Counted from the first letter of the stretch, positions 30,720-44,134 are shown. The stretch: DNA of 64,000 nt from Phlyctochytrium arcticum (GCA_025602905.1 JAHLKI010000008.1:310001-374000); one strand, 5' to 3'. Numbers and translations are program-made. Notes: generated from the letters alone by a model not told the origin.

Positions 30720-33129
30720 TTAGACGACACCGAGACTTTGGAGGCTGAGATGTGCTTTCACGACCTAGATAAATGATACGATGTTAGAAAAGGGTGTCCT
30801 GTCGTGTTGACCAACCCGGTCTTACCTCCAGAGCCTGTTTGACTTCCAAATGCTTGCGCGCATTGACCAACCATTCCTTGGCCAGCACTCGAGGCCATCC
30901 GCGCAGCTGGTTCATCTCTCGTGCAGCCGAATCGACATCGCCGGCCTTCAAGAACCACTCAGAGCGCGCCAAAATGGACTCTACATCGTCACCAGGTACA
31001 CGCCCCGACTTGGGAAATGTGACATATGACAAGAGCGCAGATACGGCGTAGGATATAGGACCTCCCCCTTCTGCAGGAAGATATTGAGCTTTCCGAACAG
31101 CGGAGCGCACCGAGTCAAATCGGTGCTCAAGCTCAAGAGCGCTTGGAACACCTTCTCGGATGACGTTATTGGGAAGCGTGTCGATGACAGTCTCGACAAG
31201 TGGAAACTCCTTTCCGCATTGTTTGAGCACGTTAATCTCACGCGTGAGCGATGCCTGGTAAGGCTGCTCCAACACGCTGTTGACTGATTGTAACGCTGTC
31301 CACAACAAATGTACCTTATGAGATACATCCAAGCGATCGCCGGCTTCGAGGGAGATCTTCTCAAGTTGCTTCACCTTGAGGGAAAGATGGTCAAGGCGAG
31401 CCAACCGTCCGCCCCGCTCCTCATCGACACGAAGCTTGACCTCGGCAGTCCAAAACTTTTCAAGCTGCTCTGCTTGCCGCTCCAGATCATCATGCAGCCT
31501 TTGTTGGAATTGTTTGGCCTGCGCAGAGAGCTTCTCGGCTAAATCAGCACTGTGCTTTTCTTGCAGTGCTTCTCGATCACTCTGCAGAACCTTGCTGAAG
31601 CGATCCTCATATTCTACAGCTTGTTCAGTGAGAGCTTTCTCAGCGACTTCGTAGTGATTGCGAAGCATTTCCCCAAACTGCTCTGCTTGCTCCTTCAGGG
31701 CTTTGTGAACAAGTGCGGATTCTTCATCTTGCAGTTCGTTCAGATAGGTGGTCAATTTGATAAGCTCACGCCGGGCGTTGTCCAGTTTTCCTTCTGTGTC
31801 CGTGTTGGTAGACGTAACGAACGTGCCAAGAGTTACGGCAAGGGAAGAAATAGCATGAGCCAAGTTGCGGGCGACGGGACGGTCCGGAGAATCCGCAAAC
31901 ACTGACTCTACATTCTTGATGGCCTTTTTCAAAGCGTCACTAGTCTCAGACGTCACTGGCGGTTTGGGAGCAGCTGGTGCGACTGGAGTCGGCTTTGCCG
32001 GAGTGCTTACTGCTTCAGGAGTGGGAACGACAGCAGGACCTTCGCCAGTTACAAACATCACACCGGATTCGGCAGGGTGCGAATCCTTTACAACAACGGT
32101 GCTCGCAGACTTGCTAAGCGATTCCACTGGCAAACTTTCCGAGTTTGCCAAAATTGGTACCACTGGCTCTGACCGTTTCTCAACTGTTTTTGTAGGAGGA
32201 GCAGGCTCGGGGACCTTGTCGGCTACCTTTGGTTTCGCAGCCGGGGCCTTGTCGGCCAACTTGATTTGTGGGGGAGTAACAACTACAGCAGGCTCGGCCC
32301 TTGGGGATTCTGGTCGTACCCTTGGCGGCTACTTGAGGTGTTAGCAAAAAGGGTGATATGTTAAATCGAAACCACGTTATGACTTACTTTGGGCTTGACA
32401 GTTTCTCCCGTTACCACGCTCTTGGCCTTCTCGAAGGCTTCCTCTACCGTGTCTACAGTGTCATGATAAGCTTGCTCCACCTTGTAGGCGACAGTCTTGG
32501 CCGAATGTTCCGCTTCTTTCACTTTGATCTGAGCGCTCTCGTAGGTGGCGATAGCACCATCCCGTACGCTTCCAACAAACTGATTGAGATTTTCAAGTTT
32601 TTCAGAGGCAACTGTTTGTGTTTCATGCAGCTTTTCCTTTGCCACCGCCAAGCCAGTGTCTGCTTTGTGCTTGACCTCGTTCAGCTTTTGGACAGATTTC
32701 TCGTAATTCTGTACCGCCAACTCTTGCAAATGTGCGGTGTTGCGCTTCACATCTTCAATGCTTGTCCCTTCCAGTTTGGCTACCTGCACCAGAGCAGCTT
32801 CGCCTCCAGGTACATTGTCAATCCATGTTTTGCGAAAGGCCGGATCGTGCAGGGCGTAATACGCAGCTCCCGTGTAGCCTGCTCCACCAAGGAGTAGAAG
32901 TGCGAGTGTGTAAGAAAGAATGGGAGGTGACGAAGAAGAAGAGGGGGTTGTGTTCGAAGCTGCGTTGGTGGCGAGGGGGCGAGAGGATGTGGCCTGTATC
33001 AACTAGATCAGTCCAACTGTTTCTGAACAGAGCAACGAAGATGCTCCTTACCTTGCGAGCGCCGTTTCGAAGGGTTGCCGTTGAAGATCTTGCCGGCTGA
33101 GCGGCAGCGACGCACCGTGTTCGCCACAT
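30720..33129 (-). CDS. MIC60: MICOS complex subunit MIC60 (mitofilin)
   Basis: Four exons (33129-33052, 32993-32388, 32328-30826, 30764-30720) give 743 residues. Exon 1 is a mitochondrial presequence (MWRTRCVAAAQPARSSTATL). A single membrane helix follows (ILSYTLALLLLGGAGYTGAA), then YYALHDPAFRKTWIDNVPGG, a fungal MIC60 hallmark. A long charged coiled coil covers about residues 380-560. The mitofilin signature at the C-terminus ends VVKAHLSLQSLGVV, encoded by a 45-nt last exon. MIC60 sits in the inner membrane and bends it at crista junctions. The extra exon is needed to obtain the conserved end, which supports the splice model. Confidence 0.93.
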
Positions 33130-33369
33130 ATTACCAGCTAGACCACGCCTGTTTAGCTACGGGGAACTTGAGCAAAGTATATGGGTCCCGATTCTGGTCC
33201 TGATTGGCAGTTTTCCAATTCGAACTTTGAGCTTTCAACGCAGATTCCGACGGTTCGATGCGCCCTTTCCAGCCGGATGGAGTGCAGACAATGCCGCCAG
33301 CCGCTTCGTGAATTTGGATTTGCGGTGCTGAGCGTGAGAAACACTACTGTACCTAGATTCAAGGATAGA

Positions 33370-35095
<1,726 letters not shown>

Positions 35096-35272
35096 CCGTA
35101 GGTTTTGTTGGGTGACGAGCTGGACTGGTCACAAAACACTACCCTTTTCATATACAAACAAAATTTTGCTAGTATTATTCTAATGTTTTGGTATTGTTCA
35201 ATTGTAGATACATCGATAGATCATGCATCAGGAGGGTGGACAAAAGTTATACTGTCAAAGAAGGTCAAAGCT

Positions 35273-35725
35273 CTAATCAAACTTCATTGTGGTCTCGGCG
35301 GGAACATTGGACTCTTGGTAATGAACTAGTGCTACGCCATTTGGCTTTGATGCGTCCCGTTGGTAAGTAAAGGTCGCGACACTCACAAGCTTCTGGTCGC
35401 CATGACCAAACGCATCCTTGACGGTGATCTGGCAATGAGTGTCGGTAGACCATGCGACGTGATTGTAGAGTTCCTGGGTGTTGGTGCTCATGTCCGGAGC
35501 GGGGCATTTGTCCCCGTTGAACATGGAATCAATCTTTTTGAAAATGGCATCGGAGCCCTGAACGTAGTCACCCCAGAAAAAGATGAAGAGTGTGGCGGGG
35601 GTGTAGCGAGCGCAATGGCTTTTGATGATATTGGCAGAACGGTCCCCTTTGCTTATATTGATCCAAAATTGGCGAAAGTCTTGAATGTCCTTTTGCGCCA
35701 GCTCGGTGATTGAAGTTCCTGCCAT
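35273..35725 (-). CDS. Small protein, possibly NTF2-like
   Basis: 150 residues in one exon from the ATG giving MAGTSITELAQKD. The order of elements, an N-terminal helix with FWINI, then SMFNGDKCPAP, a Thr/Asp-rich strand (STDTHCQITVKDAFGHGD) and VSVATFTYQRD, resembles the cone-shaped NTF2-like fold, but no diagnostic motif is present. It is tail-to-tail with the kinase gene. Function not assigned. Confidence 0.45.
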   Translation of the reverse strand: MAGTSITELAQKDIQDFRQFWINISKGDRSANIIKSHCARYTPATLFIFFWGDYVQGSDAIFKKIDSMFNGDKCPAPDMSTNTQELYNHVAWSTDTHCQITVKDAFGHGDQKLVSVATFTYQRDASKPNGVALVHYQESNVPAETTMKFD

Positions 35726-36295
35726 GATACGTGCGAATTCTGCTTTAAAATGACACCCCGACAACACAGTTGTTTGGGCGCCGGGGGAGCAGCAACGTCC
35801 TCCTTTTATAAAGTTTTTAGATCCTGGCAAGCCCTCGTGGTGCACAGCACAATGCCACAAATAACGCCCGCGGCTGGCAGGTCCATTTGTACAGCCATGG
35901 GCTCCGAAAGCTCCGATCTTGCTTCATTGCTTGAAAGCTCAAAGTTTGTCAACGAAAGTCCAGAAACTTCAGTGATATGATACCCATTTTCAAAAGCAGA
36001 TGATCCATTATTGAGCTAGCTAAATGTCCTTGTTCAAAGTCTGGGTAGCCGATGATCTGGAACTCATGTTCATCTCATCACAAATCGTTCAAAACAACCG
36101 TCAAGGAGGGTGTAAAGTGTGTTCAGGTACGGCACCAGGGGCCGGTAGCATAGCAAAATACATATTGGTATTGCGAAAATGTCCTCAAACATGAGAGGAA
36201 TGCCAAAAATGAAAAAGTTCAAAGAGATGGAGCGGGAAAATATAAATAGCGTTCGTTTAGGTACAATGTCTCTTTCTTGAATGGGTTTGGTATAA
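35726..36295. other. Intergenic region
   Basis: Presumed promoter of the small minus-strand gene and 3' region of the SUN gene. I see nothing else in it. Confidence 0.4.
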
Positions 36296-38468
36296 TTAAT
36301 TGTTCAATGTCCCGAATTGGTCCACGTATTCTGGGGAGGAGTGAACCTGCACCTGATGAACGCACGTCCACTCCTCGTTGCCCCAATTTGACTTGAATTG
36401 GACAAAGAGGATGAAGGGTCGCTTGCCATGGTAGTTGACCATATCGGTCATTTGATGCATGGCATGGTCGCGCACAGGGAACGTTGCCTCGCGCGAAACA
36501 GGATCAAAAGACGCATCAGTCAGACGCACGGCCGGGACTGTGCTGGTGCGGAAAACGTGACGATTGGCCACTTCTGTAGTGTTTAGCTTGCGGACAACCC
36601 CCAAAAATGCAGGAACGTCGTAAACTGCCCATGCCTCAAAGTCCTTGGGAGCTGCCGAGAATCCGCCGTACCCTTGATGGAAGTTTCGGGCAGGGTGCGT
36701 CAAGGTGATGTGAGTGGGGATAAACGGTTCAGCGAATGCGATGCCAATGTGTCCGCTGGCACCCGGGAATGGCCAGCATTTCCCCGGGGTGGCGTCCGAT
36801 TGGAGCAAGATTTCAGGTTGTTCGCCCCTAAGCCGCGGAGCTTCAAATCCGAAAAGTTGCATAATGGACGGTCCCACACCAGCAAACTTGTGGGTATCAG
36901 AAGTAAATGCGCGGAAAATTTTGGCACCGTACTTGCTGGATGCATAATTCAACATGGTTCGGCTCTCGACATTCGCGGTGATTGCGCCTATTTGACGCTG
37001 CAGCTCTTCCAGCTTGGGCCCGACAAAACCTTCAAGTGCGGCCTTCAAGGAAGTGGTGATCGTGTAGTCCATTTGGGCTTTTAATTCATCAAATTTTTGC
37101 TGAACCATTTCAAACTGCTGTTTAATCTCGGACTCAAGTTTTTCGCGTGTTTGGGCTTGAGATGTGTCAAATTGTTGCTTTAGGGTAGCCGACATCTTTT
37201 TCTCGGCCGTCGCAATTTCCCGGCCAATGAGTTCCTTTACTCCTTCTTGAGAAGGTACGGATGGTCTCTCTGTGGGCTGCAGCCGGGCCTCCAAACTTTT
37301 GGCGGATTCGGCGATGGCTAATGGGATAGACTCCATGAGCGACTGTAGATCACCCTCACGGGCTTTTATGGTCTTCTCCAAGATGTCCATCCGCTTGACT
37401 GTGTATTGCGTGTTGTCGGAAGATGAAGCGATAGAGGTCTGGAGCCGATCTAAGGTCCCGTCGATCTGATTGAGTTTCGCTTCGGAGATCATATCAGCCT
37501 GTGAACCCTTGTGCTCAACTTCACTGGTAACTTTAGGTTTGACAGCGGGTTTCAGGTTTGGAGAATCATCATGCGGTCTTGAATCTGGACGGTCGGCGCC
37601 GCTGGTGTATTCGGAAAACATCTCCCATGAATGGTAGAAGAATGGAGTGACGGAAGCGAAAGGTTGAATGGGAATGGAAGAGTTGGTTGTGACGGTTGGA
37701 AATAATCCCTTCCCAGAAGGAATATTGTGGATCAACATAAACGCAACCAGCCCAACTAGAAATAATTTGATCGCGAAGCTTGCCCATTGTTGACTGAACT
37801 CCAGGAATGTTGCCCAAAGTGCAGCAAAGCGGTCAAAAAGAAGACTGACTGGATGCCGTAATTCTGGGAAGCCTCAATCAGTCTTTTGATAGAGGTGATT
37901 TTTTCGATCGCAAAGACATACCGATGATTTTATCATAAGCTACAATTTCGGTTTTCTGCACTGGTTGTACTCCGTCGACCTTAATTTGGGGACGGACAAT
38001 GAATACCTCAGGGGTCGTACTACAAGCGGAGGAAGAACCAGAGGCCGAACTCGAGATGGAAGCGTTGGAATGAGACGACATTCCGCTTCCTACGGATGAC
38101 CGACGCATGCGAGGAGTGTTTGGGGTGCGAACAGGCGAAGTGGGCATTGTAGGAAGTCTGGGAAGATTTACTGGAAGCGCTGGGATTTCTTTTGGCATGA
38201 TGAAATCTTCATTATAACCGTGACGGGTCCGTGGTTTTGGAGTAGGAGACGGCGGGCTGTGATCACGACGTCCTGAAATGATTCAAGTGAATGAGTAACT
38301 TGGCTCTGGTTTTTACAACAAAAGCGCAAAGCTCTACTTACTAGCAGTACTTTTGGAGTTTGCAACCGATCTTGCCTTTCCGCCGGCACCGGAATTGGTG
38401 TAATCAACGAGTGGACGACGGCGGAGCGTTCGGGATCCGAGATTAGGAGTATATCCCGAGTCTTCCAT
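36296..38468 (-). CDS. SUN-domain nuclear envelope protein
   Basis: Three exons (38468-38342, 38272-37922, 37872-36296) give 684 residues. The N-terminus is basic and Ser/Pro-rich (nucleoplasmic). Exon 3 opens with FPELRHPVSLLFDRF and one membrane helix (FAIKLFLVGLVAFMLIHNI). A coiled coil follows over about residues 260-430. The C-terminal ~190 residues are the SUN domain: CWPFPGASGHIGIAFAEPF, PAPRNFHQGYGGFSAAPKDF-like, RPFILFVQFKSNWGNEEWTC. SUN proteins cross the inner nuclear membrane and bind KASH proteins in the perinuclear space, linking chromatin or spindle poles to the cytoskeleton. Confidence 0.92.
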
Positions 38469-38499
38469 GACAGAGTGGCCAAGCGGAGGGGGCAATGAT

Positions 38500-38993
38500 G
38501 ATGGTATTCAAATCAAGTGTTTATCGAGGACTCAGATTGGCAAACGTCCTTGTAGCCACTCCTGGTGTTACAAATGTGGCGAGACGGCCTTGCTAATCCT
38601 GATATAATCGAGAAGATTTCGGGCCAGAGGAACTTTTAGGACAAATTAGGTTGGTAGTCGGCGTTGTGATAGTCCTGAGGAATGTGGTGGTATTGATGGC
38701 AAGCTCAAAAGGATGTATGTGTGGGTTGCAGGAGAGGTGGACGGAAATTTCAAAATAGGGGGCGTTGAGAATTGCAGGAGGAAGGTGCTTTTGCAGTTGG
38801 CGGGGGACTTGTGCTGCTTGTAATCGAGGCCGAGAGCGTTGAAGGGGCAAATCGGTAGCTTATATATTGGACGAGTTGGGCAAAACGGCGACCTGGAGAT
38901 CTGGGATTCCGACGCCGGCGACGCATATATTTCAGAGAGTATCAATACAGCTTGCAGGGGTTTCGTAACAAACTGCAACTAAAAGTTTCTAAA
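38500..38993 (-). other. Candidate guide-RNA (omega RNA) region downstream of the Fanzor gene
   Basis: In TnpB and Fanzor systems the guide RNA is made from the DNA immediately 3' of the nuclease gene and overlaps its end. Here that is the 525 bp between the Fanzor stop (38994) and the SUN start codon (38468). I see no gene in it. I could not define a structured scaffold or the boundary between scaffold and guide by eye; the call is positional only. Confidence 0.2.
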
Positions 38994-41661
38994 CTACCGA
39001 ACGCGACGGGCGACCACCTCGCCTTTGACCAGTGAACGAATCGCAATATTGAAGCCGCCTACGTTGTCCCGCCTGCCTTGGAATCCACAGCCTGGATTCT
39101 GGCACTGGAAGTTCTTGCTCGACCCAATCTTGTGGTGAAGGAAATCGCAGAACGGACATTGCTTGGTGGTATATTCCTCTGTGGTGCACAGAACGTCCTT
39201 GGTCTCGTTTGGGTCTGCCAGTGCCTTGGCAAGGATTCTTTGTCGAAAGGCATAGTGTGAGATCAAACCCATGGCCTTTCGCGTCGTCTTGTGCAGAGTA
39301 AAGTTTCCATTTTTCGGGGCCGCGTTGACATCGGTCGTGTCGCGGAGAGGCGGAAGTTTCAATGTCTGTCTCCGTTTCCGGACCATTTGGCTCGTCATGA
39401 ATTCGGGCAGGACGATCACATCATAGAAGCGGACCAAGTGATTTGCGAAGGCGTTGTGGGCCTGTCGGACTGTCGCTTTTCTTAAATCGTAAAGATGTCG
39501 TATTTGCCAGTCGCACGTCTTCTCTCGATTGCGACGGCGCCTGCGCTTTTTTCCTTCAGCACGAGCATTCGTTTTCCTTTGGGCTCTTCTCTTTGCTCTC
39601 TGCTTTCGCTTCTTCTCGGATGCTTCGTTTTCGCTGGTGGTGGCGGATCCTTCATCCTTCCGATGCTGCAGAAGCGCGATCCGATTGGCAATGTTAGCCA
39701 ACCGGCCCACCATGTCGGGGTAGACATCATAGCAGAGGCGGCGATGGGCATCATAGCAAGTCCATGGGACCCGCACACCGGGGTCGATCGAGCACATGTT
39801 GCCCTTCGGAACCGGCCAGTTGAAAAGCGTATCGTAACGTGCGACCCAAGTCCTTGCCCTTTGGTAGTCGGGGCCTTGACCGGCTTGGATATCCTCCAGG
39901 ACTTCGGACCTGAAGGGAGCACCTTTCACCTTGGCGTCGTAGGATATAATGAGATACCACTTCCTTTCCTTGTTGTCGTAATGGATTTTGAACCCGTGGC
40001 CGCTGGTCTTCCCGCAACGTAGATGTCGACCCCACAATTTCGTCGGTTCGCGTTTGCGTCCGTCCTGCTGCTTAACCGGACACAGGAAGCGCAGGATGCG
40101 GTCTTTTAGATACAGCCCGCGATCTTCCCCTTTGGCAACCAACGACGAATTGGGAGATAGCAGGACTTCCCCAGTCTCGGAATTCACGCCCATCTGCTCG
40201 GCAGCAAAGTTGAGCGTTTTCCACCTCCTGTCGGCCTCCCTTTTTCTGGTTTCGTAGCCTTCGGTGTGCCCCCTCTCAAAGTTTATTTGGCTAGCCTGGA
40301 CGTTGGCTACGGTCTCCTTGATCGTTCCTTCTTGGACTTTGTATGGCATGTCCAAGTATCGAATCCGCCGTTCCAAATCCTTCAATTCACCAAGCCGACC
40401 CTCCTTCTCCATCTTTTTGTACTTGACGCGGCTGAGGCAGACGTACTCGCTCCGGGCGTAGTACAAACTGATACTTTCACCCCGAGACGCAAATCTTTCG
40501 ACCACTTCTTTGGTGTGCTCGTCCATGGCGTCAGCTATGTCCATCCAGCCGATGAGACCCGTCGCCAATGCTTGGGAAGGGTATAGTCGCAGGCACATGG
40601 ATCTTATGGCCTTTGGTTTCTTCTCGTCCTTTCTCTCGGGCGCATTGGCTACACTCCCATCAACATGCTCCATAGCGTCAGATGTGTCGGTCCACCGGAT
40701 AAGACCCGTCGGCAAAGCTTGAGAAGGGTATAGTTGCAGGCACATGGATTTGACCGCTTTTGGTTTCTGCCCGTCCTCCACACCTTTTGATGGCCCGCCT
40801 TCCACCTCCGCACCCTCTGCTGCGGTATTCGACAACTTCTCTTTTGAGCCCCCCTGAGGTCGCATTGCCTTCCGCGCTTCCCGGTGCTGTTTCTCCTCCG
40901 CGGATATGCGTAGATATTTGGTGCGTTGCTTTTTGGTGACGGATTCCTCTGCGACATCGTTTTCTTCCCGTTTCCTTTTTGCCGCGGCTTCCCTTTGCGC
41001 CTTTCGTTCCCCAGCCTTGACCTCGTCCTCGGCCGCCTTCGCATCCGACGCTTCACTGGGGTCCAATTCGAGGGCATGTCGACTGGTTCCGTCCTTGCAG
41101 CTGTTCAGATACCAAGTCGCTATGCCTATCGCCGAACAATGGCGATGAGGTACTTGGCGAGTTGGTGAGGCCCGTGTCGAATTCTTGTGTCAGAGACTCC
41201 ATCCCATACTTGGCCATCGACGACCATTCGAACGTGACATGTGTCGAAAGTGAGCTGGAGAAGCTTGAACCCGAAACGGACGAGGCGGTCCCGGTGGGTG
41301 ATAGCAATTTCCTTGACCAACCCCTTGATGCATTCGACGACCAGGGAGCAAAGACTGGAGCGGTTGTGGTCAACTCCCGAGCCGTGAACTTTGATATCAG
41401 TGCGTCCGGGATGCTTCTTAATAAGTTGCGCAGTCTGTCGATCCAAATTTCCTATATGAGGACTGTTAAACCATATCATGGCATCACATCTGAACATGAT
41501 TCACATACCTTGCTGTTTGTTTGGAGAAACTCTGCAATATATGCATTCACTTCGGCTTTCGTGTGTTTCCTGGTGCTGATAGAGTTGAAGTACTCTTCTG
41601 GCGTGAGGTGCTGGTTCAAAACCGGTGACGGCAACAGAGACGACGTTGTAGAGACGGACAT
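38994..41661 (-). CDS. Fanzor: eukaryotic TnpB-family RNA-guided nuclease
   Basis: The main exon carries the RuvC-like core: Asp in CSIDPGVRVPW, Glu in VVLPEFMTSQMV, a zinc ribbon CPFC..CQNPGC, and Asp in GRRDNVGGFNIAIRS, the three catalytic acids of TnpB/Fanzor. It has no ATG of its own. Two upstream exons (41661-41509 from MSVSTTSSLL, and 41434-41154) join to 41100-38994 across introns of 74 and 53 nt in matching phases, giving 846 residues; the acids then fall near 583, 710 and 822. The N-terminal region contains a charged KR/E-rich stretch and two copies of MCL(Q/R)LYPSQAL. The second copy fits the start of the TnpB wedge region. The first-intron acceptor could instead be at ATAG|GAAATT. 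No partner transposase is seen. Confidence 0.85.
40561..40795. repeat. Internal duplication in the Fanzor gene
   Basis: About 75 bp encoding KPKA(V/I)(K/R)SMCL(Q/R)LYPSQA and the following TGLI-x-W-x-D occurs twice, about 140 bp apart. The DNA copies are still very similar. The insertion lengthens the N-terminal linker without breaking the frame. Confidence 0.75.
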
Positions 41662-41734
41662 TGTCGGGAGACCGGACGGTCTGGATCAGGCCCCCTGGCC
41701 TCGTAGGGTGGTTGGTGCGACGCCGAATTTGAGA

Positions 41735-41850
41735 CGATGAGGATTTGTTGATGCGAAGATGAGGATTTGTTGATGCGACGTTGTGGATTTGTTGATCAGG
41801 AGATGAGGACGTGTTGATGAGACGATGAAGATTTGTTGATGAGAATGGCG
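41735..41850. repeat. Degenerate tandem repeats, GATGAGGATTTGTTGATGCG type
   Basis: Four to five units of about 22-30 bp (GA-x-GATGAGGATTTGTTGATG) directly upstream of the Fanzor start codon. They may belong to its 5' UTR or promoter. Confidence 0.75.
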
Positions 41851-41962
41851 AAAGTATTATGATTGTGGGTCGATAGGTCAAATGGGGACGCGCGCTACCG
41901 CTCCCTTTTTATACTAAAATACAATGGGTTCCGTCCGCCCTTTCTCTTTCTTACTCCCTACG

Positions 41963-42280
41963 CTATCGGCCGGACTTTCGGACTGTTTCCGAGTCGTGCT
42001 GCCTAATCCTATGGCATGATTTCCTTCCTGATTGGCTGTGAGTAAGGTTTGCTTCGGGTCGGTTCGGATCTTTGGCGAGGCGTTGGGCCCTGGGAAGAAT
42101 CTCAACTTGCTTAGCGCAGCTATCGATCGGACTTTCGGACTCTTGCCGAGTCGTGCTGCCTAATTCTGTGGCGTGCTTTCCTTCCGGATTGGCTGTGGGG
42201 ACTGTGTCCTCCGGGTCGATTCGGATCTTTGCCAAAGAGGCGTTGGGCCGTGGGAAGAATCTCATCTTGCGCAGCGTGCG
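41963..42280. repeat. Two tandem copies of a 157-bp unit
   Basis: Copy 1 at 41963-42119 and copy 2 from 42120 share GGACTTTCGGACT, CGAGTCGTGCTGCCTAAT, CCTGATTGGCTGTG-like and GAGGCGTTGGGCC words with about ten percent differences. They are non-coding and lie 0.3-0.6 kb upstream of the Fanzor gene. Confidence 0.8.
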
Positions 42281-43031
42281 CAGCACTCCTTCACGCTCTG
42301 AGTTCAGACCGAAATGTGTTCACACAGACATTGATATATATGGCATGGTGCAAACCAAACCAAACTTCAGAACTACTCGGACAATGTAATATACAAAAGT
42401 GCTGCTGGCGGCCCTCACTATACATCATCATCTACCGAATGGACTGACTATAGAGCCTATACTTTTGGCCCAGATGTTCTGGTGCCTGCAAACTCAGCCT
42501 TTTTTACCCCCTTTCATAACCAAATTTGGTGATTGCTACCCCAGGAAGCGTTTCAGACACTATGGAAGGAAACTCCGAGGAGACTCCGGAGGTGCTGCGG
42601 CCAGTGCGGACGGTTTTGGGAAAAGCCGATAAGAGGTTTCAACACCGCCCCTTTGGACACCCGGTCGATCCTCACAAGCTCATGATCGACGCATCGGATG
42701 ACAACGCAGCGTGCTGAGGTCAAATTCGGTCTAGCCCGAGAACCTGTTTCCAGCAGCGTCAACGGCACTCAAGTCTCGACTCTCAAGGTTGGAGTCAACT
42801 TCAGTCCAAAGCTCCATTCTCACAATAGATTGTATGTAGTACCAATTTTGTTGCATAGTAGAGCATTATGGAAACAATACACATCCTTTTAGATGGATCT
42901 AGCTCTGATGCTCTGAATATAGTCTTTGGTTCTGCTGAGTGTTTCAACTTTGCTGGGCCTACTGATGTGCCGTTGTATATATGATGAGCTCAGTCATGAA
43001 CGAAGTTCCAAATTTTGTCTACTATAAAAAG
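42281..43031 (+). other. Spacer upstream of the SYLF gene; possible short coding stretch at 42562-42717
   Basis: From the ATG at 42562 a 51-codon frame (MEGNSEETPEVLRPVRTVLG, then HRPFGHPVDPHKL) looks coding by composition. It could be a small gene or a 5' exon of something I could not join. The rest is non-coding as far as I can see. Confidence 0.25.
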
Positions 43032-44134
43032 ATGTCTTTGGGCAAAAGTCTCAACCATTTTGTATCAGCCAGATCTCGAAGAATTCGAAGATGGGTTGAG
43101 AGCTAACTGCCGGAGAAGAGTGCCAGCAGGCAGCAAAGGCCTTGAGTGCCTTTGTTGACCAGAACCAAGGAGCGGCTATTCCGCCGACGTACATTCTAAG
43201 TTCAATGGGAATAGCCATTGTGCGCGGACAGAAGGGAGTGGCGATTTTACGGCTCAAGAACGGAGGTTTGCCAAAGACTGGCTACAAGCGAGACTGTTGA
43301 ATGAAGGTCTTATATGTATTCCTCTAGAATGGTCTGCCCCATGCGCCATCGAGCTGGAAAACCAGGGCGGAACAATACAACAAGGACAAGACACTGTCTT
43401 GCTGTTCATGACCGAGAATGTCGTGCTCAAGCTAGTATCAAGAGCCCTGCTACGACTGGGTGTGACAGACAATTTCCGTCCCGGCCCATTACACAATTCG
43501 CAACCCAATGACCCATCAGTCGATGTCTATGGATGGGTTCGCTTCAATAATGGATTCACGCCGCCCGAATTGATTGCCAACAACATGGTTGCTTGGTTTG
43601 TCCGCGAGGATCCTCCAAGGCACGGTCGATGGCATGGAGAGAGTGTCACCTGGTTTGATGTAAGTGTTTTGGTTGAAGGAAGCAAGTGTAAATATGGCCT
43701 TCAACTTATAATGTCTCCAGGTGTTGACAAACAAAATCACGGTTGATCGGAGTTCGGTAGGTAATGCACTACTGGTATACGTGGTTTTAAACCTTGCAGC
43801 GGGGAGCATGGGTGCAGTAGACGCGAAACGGAAAAACTTTGCCAATGTCGAATCCCTCTCTGGAATTGCTCCCTCCTACACGAATACCCGCAATTCCAAT
43901 CCCGCGTCCTCGAATCAATCTCAACAATCTAGCGCAAATAACAGCACAATGTCAAATCCGGCTCAACAGCTGACGTCCTCTTCAGGGATGCAAGGCGACC
44001 AATCGGAATATATGGTCCAGCAACATCAATTGCAACAGCAGCAATATCTTCAGCAGCAACTACTGCTCTTGTATATGCAACAGCAGCAATTGGCGCAACA
44101 GCCGCTTAATATTTCTGCTGGGAGCTTTTGGTAA
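43032..44134 (+). CDS. SYLF-domain (Ysc84/SH3YL1-like) lipid-binding protein
   Basis: Proposed exons 43032-43061, 43103-43265, 43328-43659 and 43721-44134 give 312 residues. The SYLF domain is seen as ECQQAAKALSAFVD, PPTYILSSMGIAIVRGQKG, VAILRLKNGEWSAPCAIEL and DTVLLFMTENVVLKLV, the family's order. The tail is rich in Ser, Asn and Gln and ends in several QQQ runs. SYLF proteins bind phosphoinositides and, in Ysc84, actin at endocytic sites. No SH3 domain is present. The join before WSAPCAIEL (donor GTTTGC, acceptor CTCTAG) is well supported by homology. The 41-nt first intron and hence the start are tentative. Confidence 0.75.

Noticed and set aside
30794..32344. Several long plus-strand frames opposite MIC60
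   Set aside because: Antisense shadows of a high-quality coding exon.
38646..38978. 110-codon minus-strand frame downstream of the Fanzor
   Set aside because: Low-complexity Pro/Ser/Thr frame without a domain; the interval is better treated as the Fanzor 3' flank and SUN promoter.
41053..41373. Ser/Thr-rich frame upstream of the Fanzor as a separate protein
   Set aside because: It overlaps the predicted second Fanzor exon, which has a better amino-acid pattern and phase-matched splice sites. It could only be used if the first-intron acceptor is the nearer AG.
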